Origin: Chloroflexota bacterium
GTDB lineage: Bacteria; Chloroflexota; Anaerolineae; Aggregatilineales; Phototrophicaceae
Length of the DNA stretch: 44,551 nucleotides
Reading direction: 5' to 3'
Assembly (NCBI GenBank): GCA_011523515.1
Contig: WTGO01000125.1
Location: 1 to 44,551, forward strand
Shown: positions 6,286-14,914 of the stretch, piece after piece
Layout: the number at the start of each line of letters is the position of its first letter
Position numbering within the stretch: the first letter of the stretch is position 1
Notes under the pieces: generated by a model
What the model saw: the letters and a program-made list of their open reading frames with translations, nothing else
Told to the model about the DNA's origin: nothing
Database searches by the model: none
Position numbers and translations under genes: made by a program

Positions 6286-8345
6286 TGCTGGCGGAGACCG
6301 GGCTGGCGGCGCTGACGTTCGCATTTGCCCTGGCGGTATATGCCGTGGCTGCGTCGGCTTTGGGCGGGCACAAGCAGCTGGAGCGCTGGGGGCGCAGCGG
6401 GCGCAACGCGGCGCTGCTCACCTTCCCGGCGCTGCTGCTGGCTACTGCCATGCTGGTCATCGCCCTGATGACCGAGCAATATCAGATGTCTTACGTGTAC
6501 AGCGTTACCGATCCGCAGACGCCAGCCCTTTACCGCTTCACCGCGCTTTGGGGCTCACAGCGCGGTTCGCTCCTGTTTTGGTCGCTGCTGATGAGCCTGT
6601 TTGCTGTTGCGGCGATTGGGCTCAACTGGCGCGGCGAGCGGCGGCTGATGCCCTTCGCGATCGCTTTTATGATGGCGACCTTAGCCTTTTTTTTGGGCTT
6701 GTCGCTGTTCCTCGAGAATCCCTTCGAGCGCTGGTGGCTGCTGCCGCAGGGGGCGCCGGGCGCGCAAGAGGTCTCTAGCGCCTTGATTCCACCTTTCGCG
6801 GTGACGCCGAGTGAAGCGGCGCTGCGAGCGGGCGCTCAAGGCTTGAACCCGCTGCTGCGTCATTTTGGCATGGTCATCCACCCGCCGATGCTATACCTGG
6901 GTTTCGTGGGCTTCACCATTCCCTTTTCTTTCGCCATGGCGGCCCTGGCGGCGGGCGAGCTGTCGAGCGGCTGGATCAAGGCCACGCGGCGCTGGTCCTT
7001 GATCGCCTGGATATTTCTAAGCATTGGGCTGATTCTAGGCGGACGCTGGGCTTATGACGTCCTGGGCTGGGGCGGCTATTGGGGCTGGGACCCGGTGGAG
7101 AATGCGGCCTTCTTGCCCTGGTTGGTGGGCACTGCTTTCATACACAGCGTAATAATTCAAGAAAAGCGCGGCATGTTAAAGCTGTGGAATATGCTGCTGG
7201 TGATCGCCACATTTTCGGCGGTGATGTTCGGCACCTTCGCGACGCGCAGCGGCGTCATCGAGAGCGTGCACAGCTTCGCCCGCAGCGAGGTCGGCTTCCC
7301 CATGCTGGCTTTCTGGGCCGTGATTACGCTGGTCGCGCTGGGGTTGCTGCTGTGGCGTTGGGGACGGGGCGAACTAAGCGATGAGCGTCAATTCGCCAAC
7401 TTACTCAGTCGCGAGTCTTTATTTGTGCTCAACAATGTGGTGTTCATCGCGCTGTTTATCGCGATATTTTGGGGCAGCTTCGGCTTGCCCATCTTGTCCG
7501 AACTGGCCTTCGGCAAAGAAGTGACGATTGGCGCCGAGACCTTCGAATTCTTTGTCGTGCCGCTCTTCATCGCCATGTATGTTCTGATGGGTGTGGCGCC
7601 GCTCTCGGCCTGGGGCGCGACCTCGCTACCGCGACTGGGCGCCGCGCTGCGCCCTCCACTGCTGCTGACGGTACTGAGCATCCTGGCGCTGGCGCTGAGC
7701 GGGACCGGATTGCTGGTGGCGACAGTCGGATACGGGGTGGCGCTATTCGCCGCTTATGTCGCGCTCTACGAGATTTATCGCGGGACGAAGGCGCGGCGAC
7801 AAGCGCTAAACGAAAGCTGGCCGCGAGCGCTGCTGGCCCTGTTCCGGCGCAATCAGCGGCGTTATGGCGGCTACATCGTGCATCTAGGCGTAACCGTGAT
7901 TGGCATCGGCATCATCGGCAGCACGGTCTTCCAGACGGAGGTTCAGCACACGCTGCAGCGCGGAGACAGCATCGCCTTGCGCGACTACAATTTGCGTTTC
8001 GACGACTTCATTCGGGCGCAGGCGGTCGACGGCCGTATGATGAACATCACGGCGGTGACGCTATTCCGCGATGGCAGCGAGATTGCGCGGATGCGCCCGC
8101 GCATTGACGACTACGAGCAGATGCCGATGACGATCGCGGGCGCGCACAGCACGCTGGAGAACGACTTTTATGTGCTGCTGATCGGGGGCGACAGCGAGCG
8201 GGCCACCTTTCGCATCTACATCAATCCGCTGGTCAACCTGGTCTGGTGGGGCGGGATTCTGCTCATCTTCGGCACAGTTATCGCCGTATATCCCAAGGTG
8301 ACGCCCGCGGCCGGTCAACGCAAGCGCGAAGGGACAAACGGTTGA
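6285..8345 (+). CDS. ccmF: Cytochrome c haem lyase subunit CcmF
   Basis: Integral membrane core of the System I lyase that attaches haem to apocytochrome CxxCH sites. It has 686 residues from the ATG overlapping the ccmE stop. The WWD tryptophan-rich haem-handling domain is clear (GWGGYWGWDPVEN, 261-273), preceded by the conserved HPPMLYLG (199-206) and GGRWAYDVLGW. Many hydrophobic helices run through to about 530. A periplasmic domain follows (about 550-660), then a last helix (LVWWGGILLIFG). Length and order match typical CcmF. It accepts haem from CcmE and works with the downstream CcmH. Confidence 0.95.
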   Translation: MLAETGLAALTFAFALAVYAVAASALGGHKQLERWGRSGRNAALLTFPALLLATAMLVIALMTEQYQMSYVYSVTDPQTPALYRFTALWGSQRGSLLFWSLLMSLFAVAAIGLNWRGERRLMPFAIAFMMATLAFFLGLSLFLENPFERWWLLPQGAPGAQEVSSALIPPFAVTPSEAALRAGAQGLNPLLRHFGMVIHPPMLYLGFVGFTIPFSFAMAALAAGELSSGWIKATRRWSLIAWIFLSIGLILGGRWAYDVLGWGGYWGWDPVENAAFLPWLVGTAFIHSVIIQEKRGMLKLWNMLLVIATFSAVMFGTFATRSGVIESVHSFARSEVGFPMLAFWAVITLVALGLLLWRWGRGELSDERQFANLLSRESLFVLNNVVFIALFIAIFWGSFGLPILSELAFGKEVTIGAETFEFFVVPLFIAMYVLMGVAPLSAWGATSLPRLGAALRPPLLLTVLSILALALSGTGLLVATVGYGVALFAAYVALYEIYRGTKARRQALNESWPRALLALFRRNQRRYGGYIVHLGVTVIGIGIIGSTVFQTEVQHTLQRGDSIALRDYNLRFDDFIRAQAVDGRMMNITAVTLFRDGSEIARMRPRIDDYEQMPMTIAGAHSTLENDFYVLLIGGDSERATFRIYINPLVNLVWWGGILLIFGTVIAVYPKVTPAAGQRKREGTNG

Positions 8346-8938
8346 TCACGTGTCATGTTCTACCCCTCCGCCCGGCCGCCGCCCGCCATCTCTATGGCGG
8401 GTATCCAACGCGTTGGAGAGGGGAAACGCTCTTTGCGAGCTTGACTCGAAAACCTCACCGCCTTTTCCGGTTCGATCTCATTGCGACGGTTGCGGCACTT
8501 ATGCTGTTGCCATTCGTCATCACGGCGCAAGGGAACCGCGCGAGCGATACCGAGGTCATAGCGGTGGCCGAGCGGATGTACTGCCCGGTCTGCGAGAATA
8601 TCCCATTGGACGAGTGTCAGACGACCGCCTGTCTGGAGTGGAAGGACGAGATAGCCGCGCAGCTGGCCGCCGGGCGTACGCCGCAGGATGTGATCGACAG
8701 CTTTGTGGCACGCTTCGGCGATCACGTCGTCGGCGTGCCACAGGATCCGCTGATACGGGCGCTGACGTTCGTATTGCCGGCCCTGGCGACGCTGCTGGCG
8801 CTTGGGGCGGGTCTGCTTACGTTCCGGCGCTTCGCGGATTCGAAGAAGCTTAGCCTGGAACGAGAGACCGTCAGCGGCGAACTCAGCGACGCCAGCTATC
8901 GCGAACGGCTCGAAAGCGATGTTCGGTCTCTGCGTTAA
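8342..8938 (+). CDS. ccmH: Cytochrome c maturation protein CcmH
   Basis: Membrane-anchored thiol protein that reduces apocytochrome CxxCH cysteines and partners CcmF. The family motif is visible as MYCPVCENIPLDECQTTAC (CPVC at 8582-8593), followed by a helical bundle and GDHVVGVPQ. A signal or anchor segment precedes it (VAALMLLPFVI) and a second helix follows (TFVLPALATLLALGAG). The start is uncertain. A TTG at 8342 overlaps the ccmF stop and has AAGGGA seven bases upstream; a TTG at 8441 would leave a neat short signal peptide. The C-terminal tail (KLSLERETVSGE) is charged. Confidence 0.85.
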   Translation: MITCHVLPLRPAAARHLYGGYPTRWRGETLFASLTRKPHRLFRFDLIATVAALMLLPFVITAQGNRASDTEVIAVAERMYCPVCENIPLDECQTTACLEWKDEIAAQLAAGRTPQDVIDSFVARFGDHVVGVPQDPLIRALTFVLPALATLLALGAGLLTFRRFADSKKLSLERETVSGELSDASYRERLESDVRSLR

Positions 8939-8960
8939 AGCGCGGGGATCAAGGAATAAG

Positions 8961-9542
8961 ATGAAGCGAGACAATACGCCTGACTTCCTGCAGCCGGGGC
9001 CCGCGCAGCCCAAACGCAAGGGGCTGAGCCTCGGCTCATGGTCCATCCTGGCCGCCGTTGCAGTAGCGGCTGTGCTCTTGGCGCTGCAACTCAGCGAGCG
9101 CAATCGCGGTCGGCCGCTCAGCGGACCCGCGCCGGAATTCGAGCTGAAGCTCTTTGAAGGGCGTGAGATCGCGCTGGCGGACTATCGCGGCCAAGTGGTA
9201 CTGCTCAATTTCTGGGCCAGCTGGTGCCCGCCCTGCCGCGACGAAGCGCTGGATCTGCAGGCGCTTTACAACGACTATCGCGGGGCCGGATTTACCATCA
9301 TCGGCGTGAATATGCTGGAGAGCTCGCCGCAGAAAGCGCTGGACTTTATTGAGGAGTTCGGCGTCACTTATTACAACGGAGAAGATCAAGAGCAGCGCGT
9401 GACCAATCTGTACCGAGTCGAGGGACCGCCGGAGAGCTTCTTGATAGACCAGGCAGGCCATGTGCGCCAGTTCTATATCGGCAGCATCCGCTACGACACG
9501 GTAAGCCGCGCCATTGAAGGGCTATTGGCGGAGCAGCGATGA
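8961..9542 (+). CDS. CcmG/ResA-type thiol-disulfide oxidoreductase
   Basis: Thioredoxin-fold protein facing the periplasm that supplies reductant for haem ligation, probably via CcmH. It has 193 residues, one N-terminal anchor (about 25-43) and a thioredoxin/AhpC-TSA domain from about 52, with active site WCPPC (C89, C92) and the cis-proline region in EGPPESFLID. The start ATG has AAGGA five bases upstream. The stop overlaps the next start (ATGA). Could be called ResA or DsbE in other schemes; the ccm context favours CcmG. Confidence 0.9.
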   Translation: MKRDNTPDFLQPGPAQPKRKGLSLGSWSILAAVAVAAVLLALQLSERNRGRPLSGPAPEFELKLFEGREIALADYRGQVVLLNFWASWCPPCRDEALDLQALYNDYRGAGFTIIGVNMLESSPQKALDFIEEFGVTYYNGEDQEQRVTNLYRVEGPPESFLIDQAGHVRQFYIGSIRYDTVSRAIEGLLAEQR

Positions 9543-9919
9543 GTGTACCGGGATTGCTGATTGCTCTGCTACTGGCCTTGATCGCCATTGCAATCGTGGC
9601 GCGCCCGCTCTTCAGCACGGCGTCAAGCGGCAATGACGCGGCGTCAGTTGACCAAGGGGACCGCGTCAGCAACTATTATGAGCGCGTATTGACGAACATT
9701 CGCGACCTGGACGAAGACTTGGCCACCGGCAAGATCAGTGACGCGGATCACGGGCGGGAGCGCGAGGTCTGGGTGGCGCGCGGCATTGCGTTGCTGCGGC
9801 TGCAAGACCAGATGGAGATTCAGCAGGACGACGCGTCCGACATCGACGCGCTCATTGAAGCGTCTGTGGCTGCCTATCGCGAAGGCAATGAACCGTCTAA
9901 CGGCGAGGGACAACATTGA
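9539..9919 (+). CDS. Short CcmI-like membrane protein
   Basis: 126 residues, starting four bases inside the previous gene. An N-terminal helix (about 5-21) is followed by a cytoplasmic or periplasmic helical part with the pattern YERVLTNIRDLDEDLATGKI, typical of the CcmI N-terminus (membrane helix, then an LDxDxxxGKIs-like unit). The TPR domain of full CcmI, which binds the apocytochrome C-terminus, is absent. So this is a stub, as seen in Gram-positive-type and Chloroflexota ccm clusters. Its stop overlaps the TTG start of the haem lipoprotein. Confidence 0.7.
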   Translation: MSVPGLLIALLLALIAIAIVARPLFSTASSGNDAASVDQGDRVSNYYERVLTNIRDLDEDLATGKISDADHGREREVWVARGIALLRLQDQMEIQQDDASDIDALIEASVAAYREGNEPSNGEGQH

Positions 9920-11652
9920 TTGCGCTCCGCAGCGTCTGGACCCTGGCAGCCGCGATCGCGCTAGGCGCTTGCACGGGTTTGGGCGGCGAGCCCGAAATCG
10001 TGGCGACGGCGCCGCCGCAAGATTCGCCGCCTTCTGACACGACTGCCTTTATCGATTGGCGGCCCAATATCAGCGAGGGCGCGCGGATTTTCCAGGAGCG
10101 ATGTACCGAGTGCCATGGCGTCAAAGGCGACGGATTGGGGGAGCTGGTCATTGCGGGCAGCGTCGAGCGGCCGCTTGACATGACGGATCGCAAGCTGGTC
10201 GCGCCGAAGTCGCCGCTCGACTGGTACGAAGTGATAACCGAGGGCCGCATCGAGAAGTTGATGCCGCCCTGGAAAAACGCCCTCAGTGAAAAAGAGCGCT
10301 GGGATGTGACGCTCTACAGCTATACGCTGGGTTACGACGCTCAATTGCTGGCCGCCGGTGAATCGCTCTGGCGGGAGCGCTGCGCGGGCTGCGACCTTCC
10401 CGCTTCGATTCCGCCGGTCTTCAGCGATCAGAAATACGGCGATTCCCTGAACCGCGCGTACTTTGGCGGGATGCTTGGCGCTGAGGAAATAGGCGCTGCC
10501 ACCGCCTATGCGCGCGTCAATTCGCTGGAGAGAGGCCCGGTGTCCACGCGAAACGGAGCGCCGCTGGGCGTGATTCGCGGTCAAGTGCGGCACGGCACGG
10601 CGGGCGGGGTTGTGCCGGCGGGCACATCGATTCAACTGCGCTATGGCAACGCGGCAGCGGGCTACACAGTTGCCGAGACATCCATTGACGAGGACTTCCG
10701 TTTCAACCTGCCAGATATTCCGCTGCAACAAGACTACAGCTATATCCTGGGCGCGGTCTACGACGGGCGGCTATTCAGCAGGCGGCTGCCGCAGCTTTCG
10801 TCTGCGGAGGCCGCGCCAGAGCAAACATTGACGATCTATGACGAGACAACGGACCCGCTGGTCGTCGATATAGCGCGAATTGACCTGTTCATTGAAGCGG
10901 TCAATTGGGACAACTCGGGCGCGGGCCTGTACGTCTGGCAGTCGGTCGGCTTCCGCAATGCCTCGGATCGCATCTACACCAGCGGCCGCGCTTTTGACGA
11001 CGGGCGAGAGGCGGTGCTGCTTTTGCAGTTCCCGCAGGGGGCGCGCGCGCTCGGCGACGATCAAGGCGGGCGCTACGCGCTTATCGAGAATATGGATAAT
11101 CTGCCGAACTCGGTGATTGATACGCTGCCGGTGGCGCCGGGCGCCGACCACCGGATTGTGTTGGAGTATTTTCTGCCTTATACGGGCGATCTGGACTTTC
11201 AGCAGGAGTTCAGCAACCGCTTGGATGCCGCGGTTACGGTCACAATTTCCGGCAACTTGCAGATTGAAAGCGGCGCATTCCTAGCGGAGACCGGGAGCGC
11301 AACTGCGGACGGTTTGCGAGTCTACGCCGGGCAGCTCAAGATGGAGAGCGAGCCGCAGCTTGTCTTCCGCATCAGCGGCGATACCCGCAGCGCTGGCCCG
11401 CAGGTCGTCACCGGCGATGTCTTGCCGCTGCTGGTCGCCGGCGCAGCAGCGCTTATCGGCGCCGCGCTGCTTGGGCTGGGCTGGCTGAAGCGGTCGAGAG
11501 ATAGTGGCTCAAGCGAGATAGACAGCTTGGTCGCCGAGTTGGCGCGCCTGGATGCCGACCACGACCAGGGCCGGATTAATCATGATCTGTATCATCACCG
11601 ACGGCGCGAGCTCAAGGCGAAGCTGGCCGAGCGGATGGCGGCGCCGGAGTAG
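9916..11652 (+). CDS. Lipoprotein with one intact and one degenerate cytochrome c motif
   Basis: 578 residues from a TTG that overlaps the previous stop (GAGGGA five bases upstream). A lipoprotein signal ends in LGAC (C19). An intact cytochrome c domain has CTECH (C63, C66, H67) and M116 as likely ligand. A second, shorter domain has CAGCD (C156, C159, D160), so the haem-ligating His is lost. Two probable beta-rich domains follow (about 200-305 and 310-490; the first begins GVIRGQVRHGTAG, like surface-protein Ig/regulatory folds). Then come a membrane helix (503-524) and a charged helical tail with LDADHDQGRINHDLY, resembling the CcmI-like neighbour. Position inside the ccm genes suggests a role in cytochrome assembly or a substrate of it; function unknown. 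Confidence 0.8.
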   Translation: MIALRSVWTLAAAIALGACTGLGGEPEIVATAPPQDSPPSDTTAFIDWRPNISEGARIFQERCTECHGVKGDGLGELVIAGSVERPLDMTDRKLVAPKSPLDWYEVITEGRIEKLMPPWKNALSEKERWDVTLYSYTLGYDAQLLAAGESLWRERCAGCDLPASIPPVFSDQKYGDSLNRAYFGGMLGAEEIGAATAYARVNSLERGPVSTRNGAPLGVIRGQVRHGTAGGVVPAGTSIQLRYGNAAAGYTVAETSIDEDFRFNLPDIPLQQDYSYILGAVYDGRLFSRRLPQLSSAEAAPEQTLTIYDETTDPLVVDIARIDLFIEAVNWDNSGAGLYVWQSVGFRNASDRIYTSGRAFDDGREAVLLLQFPQGARALGDDQGGRYALIENMDNLPNSVIDTLPVAPGADHRIVLEYFLPYTGDLDFQQEFSNRLDAAVTVTISGNLQIESGAFLAETGSATADGLRVYAGQLKMESEPQLVFRISGDTRSAGPQVVTGDVLPLLVAGAAALIGAALLGLGWLKRSRDSGSSEIDSLVAELARLDADHDQGRINHDLYHHRRRELKAKLAERMAAPE

Positions 11653-12381
11653 ATGATCACGATGGACGACAGCGCAATCATTGAAGTCGAAAAGCTGAGC
11701 AAAGCCTTCGGTCTGCTGCCGGTTTTACAGGGCCTGAATTTCAGCATCGATCGTGGCGAATTCGTCATGCTCTTCGGCGCCAACGGCAGTGGCAAATCGA
11801 CGCTGCTGCGGCTGTTGAGCGGGCTTTCCAAGCCTACCGCCGGCGCGATCCGCATCGGCGGCTGGGAGCTACCGCGCGAGGCGCTGGCGGTTCGCGCGCA
11901 GATCGGCCTGGTGGCGCATCGGCCGCTACTGTACGAGAATCTTACCGCCAGCGAAAATCTCGACTTTTTTGGCAAGCTGTATGGTATGAAAGCGGACGAA
12001 CGCCAAGAGCGCGGCCGGCAACTGCTGCAGCGCGTGGGATTGAGCAGACGCGCCGGCAGTCTCGTGCGCACCTTCTCGCGCGGGATGAAACAGCGGCTCA
12101 GCATCGCCCGCGCCCTTCTGCATCAGCCCGACCTGCTGCTTCTGGACGAACCCTACAGTGGGCTTGATCAAGCGGCATGCGACCTGCTGGACGAATTGCT
12201 GTTGGAAGCGAAAGAAGCCAGGCGCACTATCATCCTCAGTACGCATCAATTGACGCGAGCGCCAGAGATCGCGGTGCGCGCCCTGCTGCTGTCTGACGGC
12301 AAGATCGTCTTCGATGGAATAGGTGACCGGCGCAGTTTATCCGACATTTATCGGGACTCTGCCCGGGCGCAATCCACATGA
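11653..12381 (+). CDS. ccmA: Haem exporter ATP-binding protein CcmA
   Basis: ABC ATPase that with CcmB releases holo-CcmE from CcmC. It has 242 residues with Walker A GANGSGKST (42-50), the signature region SRGMKQRLSIARAL, Walker B LLLLDEP and the H-loop STHQ. The signature is FSRGMKQR rather than LSGGQ, which is typical of CcmA. The ATG at 11653 follows the previous stop directly; an ATG at 11662 is also possible. The stop overlaps the ccmB start by four bases (ATGA). Confidence 0.92.
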   Translation: MITMDDSAIIEVEKLSKAFGLLPVLQGLNFSIDRGEFVMLFGANGSGKSTLLRLLSGLSKPTAGAIRIGGWELPREALAVRAQIGLVAHRPLLYENLTASENLDFFGKLYGMKADERQERGRQLLQRVGLSRRAGSLVRTFSRGMKQRLSIARALLHQPDLLLLDEPYSGLDQAACDLLDELLLEAKEARRTIILSTHQLTRAPEIAVRALLLSDGKIVFDGIGDRRSLSDIYRDSARAQST

Positions 12382-13049
12382 GGACGCCCTTTCTAAAATG
12401 CGCGCTGGCCATCATTGCCAAGGATCTGCGCGCCGAGATTCGTTCGCGCGAATTGCTGAGCGTGATGGCGCTTTTCGCCCTGTTGAGCGTACTGGTTTTC
12501 AGCTTCGCGCTGGAGCTGGATCGCGCCGCCCGCGCCGAGGCGGTCAGCGGCGTCCTGTGGGTCACGCTGATTTTCGCGAGCCTGCTGGGGCTCAACCGCA
12601 GTCTGGCGCAAGAGAGCGACCAGGGCAATCTAGACGCCTTGCTGCTGGCGCCGGTGTCGCGCTCGGCCATTTTCGTGGGCAAGTTCGCCGGCAACGCCCT
12701 GTTCACGGGCATCGTCGGCCTGGTGCTGCTGCCCCTGATGACGGTGCTATACGGCATGAACACACTGCATACCGGAGTGATCGTCACGACGCTCGTGGGC
12801 ATCCTCGGATTCTGCTCGATTGGCACGCTGCTGGCGACAATGACCGTGCGCACGCGGGCGCGGGAAGCGCTGCTGCCGATTGCGCTGCTGCCGGTTGCCC
12901 TGCCCTTCCTGCTCACGGCGGTGCGGGCGACCAAGGGCGTCTTGAGCGGCGCGCCGGAATGGCAAGTCTGGCTGCAGCTGTTGGCTGGAATCACGGTGAT
13001 CTATCTAGTGCTTTGCCTGCTGCTATATGGCTATGTCGTAGAAGAATGA
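12378..13049 (+). CDS. ccmB: Haem exporter membrane protein CcmB
   Basis: Membrane partner of CcmA. It has 223 residues with six hydrophobic segments, starting after the cytoplasmic opening (AIIAKDLRAEIRSRE). The pattern LNRSLAQESDQGNLDALLLAP is characteristic of CcmB proteins. It starts inside the ccmA stop. Length and topology are normal for the family. Confidence 0.92.
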   Translation: MRTPFLKCALAIIAKDLRAEIRSRELLSVMALFALLSVLVFSFALELDRAARAEAVSGVLWVTLIFASLLGLNRSLAQESDQGNLDALLLAPVSRSAIFVGKFAGNALFTGIVGLVLLPLMTVLYGMNTLHTGVIVTTLVGILGFCSIGTLLATMTVRTRAREALLPIALLPVALPFLLTAVRATKGVLSGAPEWQVWLQLLAGITVIYLVLCLLLYGYVVEE

Positions 13050-13204
13050 AGCCGAGAAAGCGAATTGTCCGGACGAAGTATATGAATACATCGCCGGAAT
13101 ACGGGCTTAAATTCTCAGAAATACTTGGTAGAATTTTGCAGTTATATTTAGTTTTTAGGTCGAATCGCGAGAGAAGGGAAGCGGAAGTTGACGAGAATTG
13201 CTGA
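13046..13204 (+). CDS. Possible small basic protein between ccmB and ccmC
   Basis: A 52-codon reading frame starts in the ccmB stop (ATGA) and runs past the ccmC start. The product is basic at the N-terminus (MKPRKR), has a weakly hydrophobic middle (ILGRILQLYLVF) and a charged end (RSNRERREAEVDENC). This hydrophobic-then-charged layout is CcmD-like, but no ribosome site is visible and the DNA is A+T-rich. It may be only the ccmC leader. Confidence 0.22.
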   Translation: MKPRKRIVRTKYMNTSPEYGLKFSEILGRILQLYLVFRSNRERREAEVDENC

Positions 13205-13919
13205 GCTTGAGCCCGCGCCGCAGCCGAGAATGCTGCGTGTGCTTACAGCGCTGACCGCCCTAGGCTTTCTGGCGACGCTGTACCTGGGCTTGTTCGTGGC
13301 GGGCACCGACATTGAGCAAGGTGAGATTCAACGGATATTCTATATCCATATGCCCTCGTTTTTCGGCGCGTTCACGGCCTTCGGCGCGACAGTGGTCGGT
13401 GGTTTGCTCTACCTGGCGCGCAAGAACGACGCTTGGGACCGGATCGCGCTGGCCGGCGTGGAAGTCGGGCTGGCGTTCGCGCTGATCAACCTGCTGACGG
13501 GTTCGATTTGGGCGCGGCCGATTTGGAACACCTGGTGGACCTGGGACCCGCGCTTGACCTCGGCCGCGGTAATGTGCCTGATCTACGCCGCTTACTTGAT
13601 GCTGCGCGCGGGAATCGACGACTTGAGCCGCAAGCGCAATTTCATGTCAGTTTATGGCATCTTCGCTTTTGTAAGCGTCTTGACCACGCTCTTCATCATT
13701 CGCATCGTGCCCGAGACGATTCACCCGGTGATCGTCGGCGCCAGCCCACAAAACGCGCAAGGCAGCTTCGAAGCGACCAGCGGCGTGGTAATGGCGCTCG
13801 TGCCCAGCCTGCTGCTATGGCTGACGTTGATGCCAATCACCTTGATGTGGCACCGCTATCGGCTGGAGACGCGCAAGGAAGCAAGCGACCGGCTGATGCT
13901 TCAAGCGCTGAGCGATTGA
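13188..13919 (+). CDS. ccmC: Haem transport and loading protein CcmC
   Basis: Six-helix membrane protein that loads haem onto CcmE. It has 243 residues. The WWD signature WWTWDPRLTS (116-125) and the two external haem-ligand histidines, H54 in YIHMPS and H179 in ETIHPV, are all present. The start is a TTG with AAGGGAAG about seven bases upstream. Unlike its neighbours it is preceded by a 138-base A+T-rich gap, so it may have its own promoter. Confidence 0.93.
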   Translation: MTRIAELEPAPQPRMLRVLTALTALGFLATLYLGLFVAGTDIEQGEIQRIFYIHMPSFFGAFTAFGATVVGGLLYLARKNDAWDRIALAGVEVGLAFALINLLTGSIWARPIWNTWWTWDPRLTSAAVMCLIYAAYLMLRAGIDDLSRKRNFMSVYGIFAFVSVLTTLFIIRIVPETIHPVIVGASPQNAQGSFEATSGVVMALVPSLLLWLTLMPITLMWHRYRLETRKEASDRLMLQALSD

Positions 13920-13925
13920 GGCGCG

Positions 13926-14789
13926 ATGAAACCAACACGTATAGCCCTAATCCTTCTGTGGCTGTTGCTGATCGGCGGCGGTGTGGGCGGCAGTGATCAC
14001 GAAGCGGCCGTGCCCTACTATCGTGCGAGCGGGTTCAACGTGCCGATTCTGGAGGGCTGGGCCAACCAGAGCGGCGCCGACTTTGCTCAGTTTGCGCTGG
14101 TTGAGGCGCAGGCGACCATTCGCACTGCGCGGGTATCAGCCGCTGACGGTCTTGCGGCCGCGCAGAGCGAGCTAAGTGAGCTGCTGGGGCTGGACATCGG
14201 CCAACCCGTCTATAGCAACAAGGTCAATCTGGCCGATGGCACCTGGCAGGTCCTTGTGTTTGACATAGACGACGCGACTACGGCTTCGGTGATGTCGCGG
14301 CGAGCCGATAGCGAACATGTTGTGATCACGTTCGTCGAGCGCAATCCGGCGGCGCGGATCGTGCTGCTGACGACCACGCAGGCGGATGATACGCTGGAAG
14401 ATGCTGCCCCGGAAATCGCCACGGCAGTTGAGGCCATCGCCGGGATTACAATGAATGAGCTGTCGCCGGCGGAGAACATCACCTTGCCCAGCGGGGAATG
14501 GATCGTTTACGCGAGTGATATCGTAACGGCGATGGGTATGGTATTCGGCAACGACAGTTACATGGCGCTTCGGGAGGGCGAGCCTGGCGATTTTGCGGCG
14601 CTGGCAGACGCTTATAATCGGACGCTGCTGGGCTTCTTCATCACGCCCGATAACTCGCGCTACCTCGCATTGGGGCTGGCCGCAGTCTTCTTGATACTGG
14701 GTACGCTGGTCTTCAGCTTCGGCTGGCGGGCGCGCAGCCTGCGGCAGGGCATGGAGCTGATTGAGCAGCTGGCGCGAGAAGAAGACTGA
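13926..14789 (+). CDS. Exported membrane-anchored protein with CcmD-like tail
   Basis: 287 residues, starting seven bases after ccmC. A signal peptide (hydrophobic 6-20) is followed by an extracytoplasmic domain of about 220 residues without Cys or CxxCH, of unknown fold. It contains two related alpha/beta halves around GTWQVLVFDI (about 105) and GEWIVYASDI (about 195). A C-terminal helix (about 245-265) and a short basic/acidic tail (WRARSLRQGMELIEQLARE) follow. A single helix followed by a charged helix directly after ccmC is the layout of CcmD, so this may be a CcmD fused to an ectodomain; that is inference. Confidence 0.6.
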   Translation: MKPTRIALILLWLLLIGGGVGGSDHEAAVPYYRASGFNVPILEGWANQSGADFAQFALVEAQATIRTARVSAADGLAAAQSELSELLGLDIGQPVYSNKVNLADGTWQVLVFDIDDATTASVMSRRADSEHVVITFVERNPAARIVLLTTTQADDTLEDAAPEIATAVEAIAGITMNELSPAENITLPSGEWIVYASDIVTAMGMVFGNDSYMALREGEPGDFAALADAYNRTLLGFFITPDNSRYLALGLAAVFLILGTLVFSFGWRARSLRQGMELIEQLAREED

Positions 14790-14853
14790 GGCCGGGTTGG
14801 CTGGCTGACGCGACAAATCACATCGTCAAAATCACAGTGAGGAGTGCTGCGCA

Positions 14854-14879
14854 ACCATTGGTAATGGTGGGCGTATAGT
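14854..14879 (+). promoter_or_regulatory. Small dyad and -10-like box
   Basis: ACCATT-GGT-AATGGT (14854-14868) is a perfect 6-base dyad, followed by TATAGT (14874-14879), 35 bases before the ATG at 14915. It could be a promoter with an overlapping operator; no clear -35 is present. Confidence 0.25.
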
Positions 14880-14914
14880 GAATAAATGGCGGCACTCAGC
14901 ATAGGAGCGATGCG

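Noticed and set aside
13050..13187. Possible promoter CTTAAA-17-TAGAAT before ccmC
   Set aside because: The -35 matches consensus at only three positions; A+T-rich DNA gives such boxes by chance.
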